64,000 nucleotides of DNA from Shewanella halifaxensis HAW-EB4 (GTDB taxonomy: Bacteria > Pseudomonadota > Gammaproteobacteria > Enterobacterales > Shewanellaceae): the NCBI RefSeq assembly GCF_000019185.1, contig NC_010334.1, forward strand, positions 2,914,001-2,978,000. Direction: 5' to 3'. The notes under the pieces were generated by a model. That model did no database searches, was not told the origin of the DNA, and saw only the letters and a program-made list of their open reading frames with translations. Made by a program: the position numbers and the translations under genes. Below are positions 7,903-16,652 of the stretch, in pieces (position 1 is the stretch's first letter; the number at the start of each line of letters is the position of its first letter).

Positions 7903-8871
7903 ATGAGCCCTACTCAAGCAAACCAACTATCCCAAAAAGTTACCCCTATTATCCTCGACTGCGATCCAGGCCATGACGATGCCATTTCTCTGATCCTAGC
8001 CATGAGCAGCAGCGCACTCAAGCCGCTAGCGGTAACGACCAGTGCTGGTAACCAAACCCCAGACAAAACCTTAAACAATGCACTGCGCATCTTAACGCTA
8101 CTTGAGCGTCACGATATTCCTGTTGCAGCAGGTGCGCCTAAGCCTTTGGCACGAGAGCTGATCATTGCCGACAATGTTCACGGTGAGAGTGGCCTAGATG
8201 GCCCTAAACTGCCTGACCCCGCTTTTGCACCGCTAACGATTTCTGCCATTGAGTTAATGGCGCAAAAAGTGCGCGAAAGTGATGAAGCCGTAACCCTGGT
8301 GCCCTCCGGCCCGCTAACTAATATCGCGCTGTTTTTAGCAACTTACCCTGAACTTCACAGCAAGATTGAGCGCATTGTACTGATGGGCGGCGCAGCTGAA
8401 GCTGGCAACTGGACCCCAGCGGCTGAATTTAACATCTTCGTCGATCCAGAAGCGGCTGATATGGTGTTTAAATCGGGCATTCCTATCACCATGTGCGGCC
8501 TAGATATTACTCACCAAGCGCAGATCATGGATGAAGATATTGAGCGTATTCGAGCGATTCACAACCCTGTAGCCAAGTGCGTCGCCGAGCTACTGGATTT
8601 CTTTATGATCTACCACAGAGATCCAAAATGGGGCTTTGAGGGGGCACCACTACACGACCCTTGCACCATCGCCTGGTTACTCAAACCTGAACTATTTACC
8701 TCGTACGATTGCTGGGTTGGCGTTGAAACCAAAGGTGAATATACGCAGGGCATGACGGTGGTCGACCGTTATCAGTTAACCAATAATCCGCATAATACCC
8801 AAGTATTGTGCAAGCTCGATAGACAAGGCTTTGTCGATTTAATCGTTGAGTGCCTAAATGCTTATAACTAG
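7903..8871 (+). CDS. Nucleoside hydrolase, RihA-like (pyrimidine-preferring)
   Basis: A 322-residue cytoplasmic enzyme that hydrolyses the N-glycosidic bond of ribonucleosides to base plus ribose. The calcium and ribose site is clear: DCDPGHDDA (residues 19-27), the NIFVDPEAA segment (177-185) and His251-Asp252 in APLHDP. The GLDITHQ segment (199-205) is like that of RihA and RihB, so pyrimidine nucleosides are the likely substrates, but specificity is an inference. A GGAG site precedes the ATG. No transporter or regulator is adjacent on the same strand. Confidence 0.9.
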   Translation: MSPTQANQLSQKVTPIILDCDPGHDDAISLILAMSSSALKPLAVTTSAGNQTPDKTLNNALRILTLLERHDIPVAAGAPKPLARELIIADNVHGESGLDGPKLPDPAFAPLTISAIELMAQKVRESDEAVTLVPSGPLTNIALFLATYPELHSKIERIVLMGGAAEAGNWTPAAEFNIFVDPEAADMVFKSGIPITMCGLDITHQAQIMDEDIERIRAIHNPVAKCVAELLDFFMIYHRDPKWGFEGAPLHDPCTIAWLLKPELFTSYDCWVGVETKGEYTQGMTVVDRYQLTNNPHNTQVLCKLDRQGFVDLIVECLNAYN

Positions 8872-8920
8872 TTGATTATAATGGCAGATTATAACTAGCA
8901 GCGGTTACCTAGCGACTCAT

Positions 8921-9028
8921 AGCTAACCGCTTCAACACTGGGCTAACAGTTTCACCTCAGGGCTAACTATTTTAGCTCAGGGCTAACTATTTCAGCTCAG
9001 GGCTAAGCCGCTCAACTGTTTAGCCCTG
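8921..9028. repeat. Array of 20-bp repeats ending in a hairpin
   Basis: Consecutive 20-base units at 8921, 8941, 8961, 8981 and 9001 share the frame (a)GCTAAC...TTCAGCTCAG. The units at 8961 and 8981 are nearly identical and the outer ones diverge. The last unit closes with CAGGGCTAA (8998-9006) facing TTAGCCCTG (9020-9028), a 9-bp stem that could act as a terminator between the convergent nucleoside hydrolase and MFS genes. The array is non-coding. The rest of 9029-9192 holds only a partial copy of the 810-920 repeat. Confidence 0.75.
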
Positions 9029-9192
9029 CTTCATTCCAGCATTAATTTGCAAGCGTGTCCTCTCCTGCCCGCACAGGCTAAATAAGTATTTTGTTGTTCG
9101 ATATAAGCTGTGGCTTTTCTTCGTGGCCCCAGTGTCTTTCATTGCCTCAATATTCTTCGTGGTAAACCGCTTTACTGCATAACAGAAAATAA

Positions 9193-10374
9193 TTATGGCT
9201 GTATTAGCTTTTCCTTACATTCTTCTCGCGTGATTTCCTGACAGCGTGTGGAGTAGAGTGCGCATAGCAGAGATAGCACCACCACGAACACGCCTATTGC
9301 TGGAGTCCAATTAACAGAACTGTACTTTATGACTACGCCACCGAGTAGTGAACCAAGCGCTACACCAAGGTGCATTGAGGTGTTGTTGACAGCGATACTA
9401 ACACCAGCATTGGCGTGGTCAGATTGGATCAGGTAGTTCTGCACAATAGGAGATATCGTCCAGCTTAAGCCACCCCAGAGCATCATGCAGGGGATAAACA
9501 GTACTAATGAATTAAGCGTGAAGGGGATCGCACCGAGAAATAGGATAAATATCGACGGTATGAGTATGATAGCGGTGATATGGCCTAGCTTGTCTGACAG
9601 CCAGCCACCCATATAGCCGCCAGTGATCGCTGCGGCTCCGAATAGAAAATAGTAGAAGGTCAGCTCTGATTTACTGGCACCGATAGTGGCCTGTAGGTAG
9701 GGGGCCAGATAGGCAAAAAGAACAAAGTGGCCGCCGATCATCAAGATCGATACTAGCTGGGCAGTAAGAAGTTTCGGGTTTTTAAGGTGTTCTGCATATT
9801 TTGAGAGCGGAATGCGTTGCCCATTGCTAGAAACATTGGGTAACATCAATGGCACAATAATGCAGAGTAATAGCGCCATAAGGGCGATAAAAGCAAAGGG
9901 AGCGCGCCAGCCTAACCAGTTACAAAAAAGTAAGCCTACCGGAACCCCCAATACTAACGAGCCGCTAATGCCCATAAAGATGATGCCGATCGCTCGGCCT
10001 TTAAACTCAGCTTCAACCATTTCGGTGGCTATGGTGGTCACCAGTACAACGATAAGTGCGCAGCTTGCCGCTGAGATAATACGCATACCAAAAAGAAAGG
10101 CGTAGCTTGGGCTGAGCGCTGAGAATAGGTTACCTAAACAGAAGGTGAACAGCGCGACCTGTAAAAGGCGAAGGCGATTAAACTTTGCGGTCGCAAACAG
10201 TAAAACGGGGGCGGCCAAGGCGAAAGTAAGTGAAAATACGGTAGTGAGCTGGCCTGCAGCACTGATCGAAACACCAAGATCTTCAGCAATAAAGGGGACG
10301 ATACCACCAGCGATATTTTCATCCATTCCCGTAGCAAAAGTGATCAGCGCTAAGAGGTATACTTTGGGGTTCAT
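9193..10374 (-). CDS. MFS transporter (AraJ/sugar-efflux-like)
   Basis: A 393-residue inner-membrane protein with 12 predicted membrane segments. It has the major facilitator pattern: an early acidic TGMDENIAGG segment, a basic loop after segment 2 (AKFNRLRLLQ), RIISAASCALI in segment 4 and GGYMGGWLSDKLGH at the start of the second half. The overall pattern matches the DHA1 group including AraJ and sugar or drug exporters. The substrate is unknown. It has no co-directional neighbour and its upstream 400 bases are non-coding. Confidence 0.85.
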   Translation of the reverse strand: MNPKVYLLALITFATGMDENIAGGIVPFIAEDLGVSISAAGQLTTVFSLTFALAAPVLLFATAKFNRLRLLQVALFTFCLGNLFSALSPSYAFLFGMRIISAASCALIVVLVTTIATEMVEAEFKGRAIGIIFMGISGSLVLGVPVGLLFCNWLGWRAPFAFIALMALLLCIIVPLMLPNVSSNGQRIPLSKYAEHLKNPKLLTAQLVSILMIGGHFVLFAYLAPYLQATIGASKSELTFYYFLFGAAAITGGYMGGWLSDKLGHITAIILIPSIFILFLGAIPFTLNSLVLFIPCMMLWGGLSWTISPIVQNYLIQSDHANAGVSIAVNNTSMHLGVALGSLLGGVVIKYSSVNWTPAIGVFVVVLSLLCALYSTRCQEITREECKEKLIQP

Positions 10375-10772
10375 GTCATACTCGTGGTCATATTAATAAA
10401 ATAGCTTAATGGCTTACTTCGTTATTGGTATAACTCAGTTTCGGCTAAACTTTTGTTTTATAGAATGATTTAACACCGCAACATTTATCACCAATACCTT
10501 TAAAAAGCAACTTAAATGTTGCAACTAAAAATCAACTAGAAAACATAGCAACAAAAACAAAGTCATCTATGATAAACCAATAACATACTTGTCTATTTTT
10601 ATTATTAGCAATCCAGTAGTGCTCATTTGTCAGCTTGCTGCGTACTAAGTGCAATTAAGAGTTGTAACAGGCTACATTGAATGGATCTAAGAACAGAGTG
10701 GGCTAATTATTTAAATTGACTAACTGACTTACTGACTAAGAGATACTGACAACTGTTAGCAAAGTGCTGCCG
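10375..10772. other. Non-coding stretch
   Basis: AT-rich sequence with no visible gene or strong hairpin. It should contain the promoter of the leftward MFS gene. Confidence 0.4.
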
Positions 10773-10994
10773 TCATTTTTCTAAATGCTCACAATAATAA
10801 GTTAATTCCTGCCGTGCCCTTACAGGTCCATGAAGTAACTTACCGAATTCAGTAGTAAGCTTTAGCCAATTATCACTTGGAATATTGAGTCTATTCGGGA
10901 TGTTCTCTGCATTAGCTGAAATAGTACCCCGTTTATCATCTTGAATGATCTGACCTGTTTCATCGATAAGTATTATTTCTAAGTTGCAATCCAT
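10773..10994 (-). CDS. Small hypothetical protein
   Basis: A 73-codon frame starting MDCNLEIILIDETGQ. It is soluble with mixed charge, and its C-terminal half could be helical (KLTTEFGKLLHGPVRARQEL). No Shine-Dalgarno sequence is visible before the ATG and no family is recognised. It lies in a poor coding region, so it could be a real small gene, a remnant or chance. Confidence 0.35.
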   Translation of the reverse strand: MDCNLEIILIDETGQIIQDDKRGTISANAENIPNRLNIPSDNWLKLTTEFGKLLHGPVRARQELTYYCEHLEK

Positions 10995-11256
10995 TTTTAG
11001 AAAATGTGATCAAAGTTAGCTAAAGCGAATTCTTTATGCTCGATATACTCCCGAGATTTTGATAAGTTATTGAAATGTAGATATTTAGCAATGTGGAATT
11101 TAGCAATATTGATTAGCAAAAAATGATAGAAACCTCTACATCAAGACACTCAGTTTTTCGGGCTTGAGATTGAGAAAGTAAATCTTGAATTATATTTTTT
11201 TTTATCAACCGTCGGCTAAATTTGAGGGACTACGACTAAGTTATAACTTTAACCGG

Positions 11257-11289
11257 AACGTTATTGAGTATCTATTCAATAAGACGTTA
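11257..11289. repeat. Dyad upstream of the small membrane protein gene
   Basis: AACGTTATTGA (11257-11267) faces TCAATAA then CGTT (11276-11289) with a two-base bulge. It ends 34 bases before the ATG at 11324, and may be an operator or part of a small mobile cassette boundary. Confidence 0.35.
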
Positions 11290-11323
11290 TGTTTGACCAC
11301 ACTAAAATCATATGGAGATAATA

Positions 11324-11605
11324 ATGGAAGTAATGCAACTGCCCAAGTTTTATGGATTAATTAAAGTAGCCTCAATAATAGGAGCTGTTTTGGGTTGTTT
11401 ATCAGGAAGCACTTTAATCCTAACGAGCATGAGAGCGTTTAACTGGGGTTTTGTTCAAGGTCTTATAGCAATATCGAGTGGTGTAATTGTTGTCGTGTCA
11501 ACCCTTCTTGGGTTAGGGTTAATACTGTGTTTCTTAAGCATGGTTCAAGCTCAAATAGATACACGTAATATGACTCTTAAAATGTTAAACAATAAAAACA
11601 CTTAA
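11324..11605 (+). CDS. Small two-segment membrane protein, unknown
   Basis: Start chosen at the ATG at 11324, five bases after GGAGA; an ATG at 11312 overlaps that site. The 93-residue product has two hydrophobic stretches (about residues 12-34 and 44-73) joined by a short loop, and a hydrophilic C-terminal tail. No family is recognised. It is bracketed by dyads (11257-11289 and 11637-11678) in an otherwise non-coding zone. Confidence 0.6.
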   Translation: MEVMQLPKFYGLIKVASIIGAVLGCLSGSTLILTSMRAFNWGFVQGLIAISSGVIVVVSTLLGLGLILCFLSMVQAQIDTRNMTLKMLNNKNT

Positions 11606-11636
11606 ATGCAACAAGCCGTTAGGTAATGACTTTTTA

Positions 11637-11678
11637 CAGTTGGCTAGGTTCCGCTTCGCTTCACATTTTAGCCAACTG
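11637..11678. terminator. Hairpin after the small membrane protein gene
   Basis: CAGTTGGCTA (11637-11646) pairs with TAGCCAACTG (11669-11678). Outside the stem lie TTTTT and AAAAA, so it could terminate transcription in both directions. The 22-base loop GGTTCCGCTTCGCTTCACAT.. is long for a terminator and reminds me of integron attC hairpins, but the conserved core sites are not complete. Confidence 0.5.
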
Positions 11679-12188
11679 AAAAACTATTAATAGGACTTTA
11701 ACTGTATATAGAGGAAGCCGTAGAGTGTCTCGATTTATTCGTTTTTCACTTAGACAAAATGGGATGGTTTATTCCCCTAACATTAATATGGGACAACTAG
11801 AATAACCAAAACACCAAAATACTTAGGAAATAATTCTGGCTGTCAATTCTGGCTGTCTTAGTTTTATTAGTTTTATCTTTCTGATTAGCCTCTATGCTTC
11901 AAGAGTGAAAGGCAATCCTCTCTCAGTAAATACAATCCTGCTTTTTAAGCAAGCGGCGAGCTTTGCATTACTCAATACGTGCAGTATCTATGGCCATCGC
12001 TTTTAACCTCAGCCGCACTGCGTATGGGGGACCGAATTGATTACATACCTATTGCAGTGAGCTATTGCACAATACAGCTATGATTTTCTGCACTATATTG
12101 CTATTCAGGATAGAGTCATTAAACTCAACCTCTCTGAATTTATTGCATCTACCCGCAATGGGCTAGACGCTCTCCTGATGGTGTATAT
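11679..12188. other. Non-coding stretch before the sugar ABC operon
   Basis: No firm gene is seen. A 13-base direct repeat (AATTCTGGCTGTC twice, about 11831-11857) is present. A short open frame from about 12055 reads AIAQYSYDFLHYIAIQD and runs across the next start, but it has no start codon. It may be a remnant. The promoter of the ABC operon should be here. Confidence 0.35.
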
Positions 12189-13214
12189 ATGCTTGCTACT
12201 CTCTCTTCGGTTGTCAGACGTTCTAGCTTATTGACGGCCCCACGAAATCTAGTCGCTGTACTTTTACTCTCTCTTACCTGTGCCGCTCCTGTTGTCGCAG
12301 AGCCCTCTGGCAAGGGGTTATCTATTTGGTTTGATGTGGGTGGCCCGGTGGGTGGTCCATATGCCACTGTCGTTCAAAATGGCGCCCAGCAGGCGGCTGA
12401 AGATCTCAATGTCGATCTTCGCATTGTCTACTCAGACTGGCAGCCGCAGAAGATGGTTGAAAACTTTAAACATGCTCTTGCGGCAAAGCCTTCTGGAATT
12501 GTGGTGATGGGCCATCCTAGTGATAGTGCTTTTCAGGTATTAATTGATGAGGCCTATAGCAACAACATCTTAGTCACCTCGGTTGATACGCCATTACCAC
12601 AAATTATGGCGGCTAAGCGGAGCCAAGGGTTTGGTTATGTGGGCGTAAATAACCGTGAGCGAGGCATTTTACTTGCCAATGAGGCACTTGCTAAAGGGTC
12701 GTTTAAAGCAGGCGATCGCGCCCTAGTGTGGGGAATGAAAGATATTGCTGAACGTAGTCACTCGACTCGGGGAATGATCAGCACCTTAGAGGCCGCTGGA
12801 TTAAAAGTTGATTTTATTCAGATCTCGCCAGAAACAGATAAAGACCCCTCAATTGGCACAACGGCTATCACGGCCTACCTAGCAAGTCACTACGATACCA
12901 AGCTTATCTTGGTTGACCATGGTGCACTAACGGCCCAAATGGGCAACTTCTTACGCAATGCAGGCGTACGTCCAGGTGAGCTGTTTGTCGGCGGTTTTAG
13001 CTTATCTCCTGCCACTGCCGATGCTATCCGTACTGGCTATGTACAGTTAGTGGGTGATGGTCAACCTTACCTGATTGGCTATCTCTCAGTAGTACAGCTG
13101 GTACTATCAAAACTGTACGGTTTCTCAGGTCTAGATATCAATACTGGGGCGGGCTTTATCAGTAAAGATAATATTGAGTTAATTGCACCATTGGCCGCTA
13201 AAGGGATCCGTTAA
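12189..13214 (+). CDS. Sugar ABC transporter, periplasmic binding protein
   Basis: A 341-residue type I periplasmic binding protein (the RbsB/LacI-like fold). The signal peptide covers about residues 1-38 with cleavage after PVVA. The mature chain opens with a GLSIWFDVGGPVGGPY strand-loop and keeps the family pattern VVMGHPSD, VTSVDTPLP and GYVGVNN. It would capture a sugar or sugar-like solute and deliver it to the ATPase and permease encoded just downstream. The stop overlaps the next start (TAATG). A good ribosome binding site is not obvious before the ATG at 12189, so the start is the least certain point. Confidence 0.85.
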   Translation: MLATLSSVVRRSSLLTAPRNLVAVLLLSLTCAAPVVAEPSGKGLSIWFDVGGPVGGPYATVVQNGAQQAAEDLNVDLRIVYSDWQPQKMVENFKHALAAKPSGIVVMGHPSDSAFQVLIDEAYSNNILVTSVDTPLPQIMAAKRSQGFGYVGVNNRERGILLANEALAKGSFKAGDRALVWGMKDIAERSHSTRGMISTLEAAGLKVDFIQISPETDKDPSIGTTAITAYLASHYDTKLILVDHGALTAQMGNFLRNAGVRPGELFVGGFSLSPATADAIRTGYVQLVGDGQPYLIGYLSVVQLVLSKLYGFSGLDINTGAGFISKDNIELIAPLAAKGIR

Positions 13215-13981
13215 TGGCTGGCAGTGCCTTAGAGATGGTCCTTGAGTTAAAAGGTCTGAATAAACAGTATGGTCCAGTGGATGCGTTAAAAAATATTAGC
13301 TTAGCAATTCAACCCGGCGAAGTCGTTGCGTTGTTGGGTGATAACGGTGCAGGTAAATCGACCCTGATTAAGGTGATCTCTGGCGCTGAAGCTTTCTGCT
13401 CTGGCTCACTGAGCATCATGGGTAAAACCGTTTCGGCAAAAGGCTACTGTGTACAAAAGGCGCGACAACTGGGTATAGAAACGGTCTATCAGTCGGGCTC
13501 TCTCGGTGAGCAGCAGAGCGTATGGCGTAATCTTTTTTTAGGTCGTCACTTACACAACCGATTTGGCTTTATCGATCACAAAGAGGAGCGAAAACAGGCC
13601 AAGGCACTACTGGAGAGGCTTGAATTTAATGGCATTGGCGCCAATGTCGATACTCCGGCACAGCTACTCTCAGGTGGAGAGCGACAAGGGCTAGCAATTG
13701 GTCGAGCCATGCTTTTTGGCGCCAAACTAGTGATACTCGATGAACCAACGACGGCACTGTCACTAGGTGAAGTGGATAAAGTGCTTAAGTTTATCGAGAA
13801 GCTCAAGTCTCAAGATTCTGCCTGCCTACTGATCACCCATAATATGAACGATGCCTATAGAGTTGCCGACCGATTTGTCGTAATGGATAGAGGCTCTATT
13901 ATTGCTCAATACCATAAAAGTGATATCTCGCAAGCAGGATTACAACAGGCACTACTCGATGCAGTGGGAGGTGGCCAATGA
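13214..13981 (+). CDS. Sugar ABC transporter, ATP-binding protein
   Basis: A 255-residue ATPase with Walker A GDNGAGKST (42-50), signature LSGGERQ (152-158), Walker B LVILDEP (172-178) and the switch histidine in LLITHN. Only one nucleotide-binding domain is present, like FrcA, rather than the double domain of RbsA or XylG. It therefore probably works as a homodimer. It overlaps the binding-protein stop by one base and the permease start by four (ATGA), so the three are translationally coupled. Confidence 0.9.
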   Translation: MAGSALEMVLELKGLNKQYGPVDALKNISLAIQPGEVVALLGDNGAGKSTLIKVISGAEAFCSGSLSIMGKTVSAKGYCVQKARQLGIETVYQSGSLGEQQSVWRNLFLGRHLHNRFGFIDHKEERKQAKALLERLEFNGIGANVDTPAQLLSGGERQGLAIGRAMLFGAKLVILDEPTTALSLGEVDKVLKFIEKLKSQDSACLLITHNMNDAYRVADRFVVMDRGSIIAQYHKSDISQAGLQQALLDAVGGGQ

Positions 13982-14967
13982 GGAACTTCTTTATGCAGCA
14001 TCGAGCCCCAGTGCTAACTGCAATTATGCTGGTGGGGATCTGGCTGCTATTTACAATATATAGCCCGCAAACTTTCCTGCATGGGCGGATCTACACCTCA
14101 TTTATGTCGACCATCCCCTTTACTGCCATTCTGGCTTTTGGTTTGACCCTGCTGGTGATCGCGCGGGAAATTGATATGAGCTTCCCCGCTGTTGTGGCGC
14201 TGGGGGGCTTTGTTTTTGGGGTTATCTTCGAGGCTACCCTCTCCCCATCAATCGCATTCATTGCAGCCATATCGGCAGGGGTGGCATGTGGCCTGCTTAA
14301 CGGTTTGCTGGTGGTCTGTTTTAGGATCCCTTCGATTATCGTCACTATTGGCACCCAGTTCTTTATTGGTGGCCTGACGACAGTTCTTGCCGATGGTTTA
14401 GCCTTGAGTCTTCCTGTTTTACGGGAAACCTGGCTACATGGCTTAATGGTGGGCCGGATTGCCGGTGTTGTTCCCGCACAAGCCGTGTGGTGCTTAGTCA
14501 TCGGCGCGGCATTTTGGCTTATTTTATCTCGCCACACCTTTGGCGATAGCGTCAACTTTACGGGTGATAATCCCAAAGCTGCGAGCTTAATGGGCGTTCC
14601 TGTCGAGCGCACCCGCGTACTGTTGTTCATTATCATGGGCGCGCTCTCAGCTCTGGTCGGTGTATTTATTACGCTAGAGATGAGTAGCTGGTGGCCCAAC
14701 CAAGGGCAAGGTTACATGCTGTTGGTATTCGCCTCGGTATTTATTGGCGGCACCTCGGTGCTCGGCGGCCGTGGTACCTTAGTGGGCACACTATTTGGCG
14801 CCTGTATTATCGGGATATTAGAGGCGGGGATCATCAGTGGCGGCTTAGCCGGATTTTGGACTCGCCTAGTGTATGGGATAATTATTATTGCCTCACTCGT
14901 CACCCACAGTGTGCTGCTTAAACAACACAAGGGCGCTTGGCGACAGCTATTTCTTAACCGTGGTTAA
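13978..14967 (+). CDS. Sugar ABC transporter, permease
   Basis: A 329-residue inner-membrane protein of the BPD_transp_2 (RbsC/FrcB-like) family with eight to ten membrane segments. Typical features are the EIDMSFPAVVALGG segment near residue 65, IVTIGTQFFIGG and the late FASVFIGGTSVLGGRGT motif. It forms the channel of the sugar importer with the two preceding products and starts inside the ATPase gene (ATGA overlap). Confidence 0.9.
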   Translation: MRNFFMQHRAPVLTAIMLVGIWLLFTIYSPQTFLHGRIYTSFMSTIPFTAILAFGLTLLVIAREIDMSFPAVVALGGFVFGVIFEATLSPSIAFIAAISAGVACGLLNGLLVVCFRIPSIIVTIGTQFFIGGLTTVLADGLALSLPVLRETWLHGLMVGRIAGVVPAQAVWCLVIGAAFWLILSRHTFGDSVNFTGDNPKAASLMGVPVERTRVLLFIIMGALSALVGVFITLEMSSWWPNQGQGYMLLVFASVFIGGTSVLGGRGTLVGTLFGACIIGILEAGIISGGLAGFWTRLVYGIIIIASLVTHSVLLKQHKGAWRQLFLNRG

Positions 14968-15012
14968 GTCATGGATCTTGTAGAATGGCTTTTGTAAATT
15001 AAGGTTATAAAG

Positions 15013-15120
15013 ATGACAAAAATTACAATTATTGGTGCTGGACATTGGCAGAGTGATGTTCACTTGTCAGCGGCATTAAGTGGTGAAGTGTTGAGTGGTG
15101 AATTAAGGTGTGCGCTATGA
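15013..15120 (+). CDS. 35-codon leader ORF duplicating the start of the GH4 gene
   Basis: An ATG at 15013, preceded by AAGG, opens a 35-residue frame. Its first ten codons (MTKITIIGAG) are the same as the first ten of the GH4 gene at 15117, with one synonymous change and one change at the last base. The similarity goes on, with an indel, through TGATGTTCACTT against TAATGTTCACTC. The frame ends in TGA at 15118-15120, overlapping the GH4 ATG (ATGA). It looks like a partial tandem duplication of the gene's 5' end that now sits as a coupled upstream ORF. The peptide has no recognised function of its own. Confidence 0.6.
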   Translation: MTKITIIGAGHWQSDVHLSAALSGEVLSGELRCAL

Positions 15121-16478
15121 CAAAAATTACGATTATTGGTGCTGGCAGTGTAATGTTCACTCGCCAACTCGTTTCGGCGCTGCTCTCCTATCCTGCACTG
15201 CAGAAGATGCATCTGGAGCTCATGGATCTCAATCCTCAGGTGCTTGCCCGCAGCGAAAAGTTGATCACTCTGATGGTTGCACAGGCCAAGGTGCCCGTAA
15301 CTGTGAGTGCGACTACTGACAGGAAGCAAGCGCTCATCGGTGCTGATTTCGTGCTCAACCTTATTCAAGTTGGTGGCCTCGAGCCATGGCGTCTTGATAT
15401 CGAGATCCCTGCAAAATATGGGGTTATCCAAGAGGTGGGGGATACGATGGGGCCAGGTGGTATTTTCAGGGCTCTGAGGCACATCCCGCCAATGGTTGAG
15501 ATCCTTAAAGATATGGAGCAGGTCTGCCCCAATGCCTTGTTTATCAACTATGCCAATCCGTTAGCGCCACTGACATGGGCGGCGAAGGAATTTAGCACTA
15601 TAAAAAGTGTGGGTCTCTGTTATGGCGTACGTTACACCGTTGCACAATTAGCTGGCTATTTAGGGCTTGGCGAGTGGATTGAGCATCCATCTACGCCTGA
15701 GATCTGGCAGCAGCTAATGTATAAAGAGGTGCCCGGCGAGATAGACTATGAGTTTGCTGGCATCAACCATATGACCTGGATAACTAAGCTGACGGTCGAT
15801 GGGGAAGATAAGCTTGCCGATATTCAGCGCATTGTCGATGATCCTAAGGTCTATGCTGCCGATGGTGTGCGCTGCGAGGTGCTTAAATTCTTCGGCCACT
15901 GGTGTACAGAGAACCACTGGCACTGCAGCGATTACCTGCCCTATTTTAGAAAAAATGAAGCGATGATAAATGAGTTTCTACCCAACCGCTGGAACCTGTT
16001 AGCACTTGAAGAAAAAGTTCATGCGGCAGGCAAGCTAGAGGTAGATGCTCAACTGGCTGGAGAGAAGGATTTTGTGATCGCCCCCAATATGCTCAATGCC
16101 CCTAAGCTTATCAACGCCATCGTCAGCGGTGAGCGAACCCGGATCAACGGTAATGTCGCCAATCAGCAGCAAGATGGTCTGTTAATCGATAATCTGCCAC
16201 AAAACTGTGTGGTTGAAGTGCCTATCTGGGCGGATAGCAAAGGGCTACACCCACAGCCTATGGGCAGATTACCCACCCAGTGCGCCAGCTTAATTAAAAC
16301 CAATACTGCAGTGCAGGAGCTGATAGTTGAAGCGGCGCTTAATCGCGATCTCGATGCCGCCCGATATGCATTGTCACTCGATCCTGTCACTGCAACAGTT
16401 TGTACTCTTGAGCAGATAGATGCCATGTTCAAAGAGATGGTTGAAGCGCAAAAACAGTGGCTACCCGAGTTTAATTAG
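15117..16478 (+). CDS. Glycoside hydrolase family 4 (alpha-glucosidase/alpha-galactosidase type)
   Basis: A 453-residue cytoplasmic enzyme of the NAD- and Mn-dependent GH4 family (MelA/AglA group). Start chosen at the ATG at 15117 with TTAAGG eight bases upstream; a GTG at 15108 overlaps that site. The NAD-binding strand is ITIIGAGSVMFT (residues 4-15). Other GH4 marks are GDTMGPGG (109-116), NYANP (145-149), the probable metal ligand Cys168 in GLCYG and His218 in GINHMTW. The residue after the Cys is usually His in the family (CH), and here it is Tyr. The gene closes the sugar ABC operon, so it probably hydrolyses the imported glycoside. The exact sugar is not evident. Confidence 0.9.
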   Translation: MTKITIIGAGSVMFTRQLVSALLSYPALQKMHLELMDLNPQVLARSEKLITLMVAQAKVPVTVSATTDRKQALIGADFVLNLIQVGGLEPWRLDIEIPAKYGVIQEVGDTMGPGGIFRALRHIPPMVEILKDMEQVCPNALFINYANPLAPLTWAAKEFSTIKSVGLCYGVRYTVAQLAGYLGLGEWIEHPSTPEIWQQLMYKEVPGEIDYEFAGINHMTWITKLTVDGEDKLADIQRIVDDPKVYAADGVRCEVLKFFGHWCTENHWHCSDYLPYFRKNEAMINEFLPNRWNLLALEEKVHAAGKLEVDAQLAGEKDFVIAPNMLNAPKLINAIVSGERTRINGNVANQQQDGLLIDNLPQNCVVEVPIWADSKGLHPQPMGRLPTQCASLIKTNTAVQELIVEAALNRDLDAARYALSLDPVTATVCTLEQIDAMFKEMVEAQKQWLPEFN

Positions 16479-16513
16479 CGATATACCCATCACATTAAAT
16501 ATGTGCTCATTCA

Positions 16514-16626
16514 GCGGGAGACTCTGCTTTCCCGCCTCAGATTGTCCTAGGATCTAGAACCTGCTTTTCCTAGGACCTTCTTTCACAATGCCCCATAAAA
16601 AAACGCAGTTTAACTAAACTGCGTTT
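16514..16626. terminator. Run of three hairpins between the convergent GH4 and chemoreceptor genes
   Basis: GCGGGA/TCCCGC (from 16514), GTCCTAGGA (16544-16552) with TCCTAGGAC (16568-16576), and AAACGCAGTTTA (16601-16612) with TAAACTGCGTTT (16615-16626). The last is flanked by an A-run on the left and T-rich sequence on the right, so it works as a terminator from both sides. Confidence 0.8.
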
Positions 16627-16652
16627 CTCGTTTATCCACTTTGTGACGAAAA

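Noticed and set aside
8921..9020. CRISPR-like 20-bp periodic array
   Set aside because: Units are head to tail with no spacers between them and no cas genes are near.
11606..11700. Integron attC site
   Set aside because: The hairpin loop is reminiscent, but paired R and L core sites are not complete and no integrase is present, so it was kept only as a low-confidence suggestion.
14091..14699. 202-codon minus-strand frame inside the permease gene
   Set aside because: It is a shadow of a clear membrane protein gene on the plus strand, Lys/Pro/Thr-rich as expected from antisense translation.
15060..15482. 140-codon minus-strand frame over the GH4 gene start
   Set aside because: It is antisense to a well-supported enzyme and to the leader ORF and has no family features.
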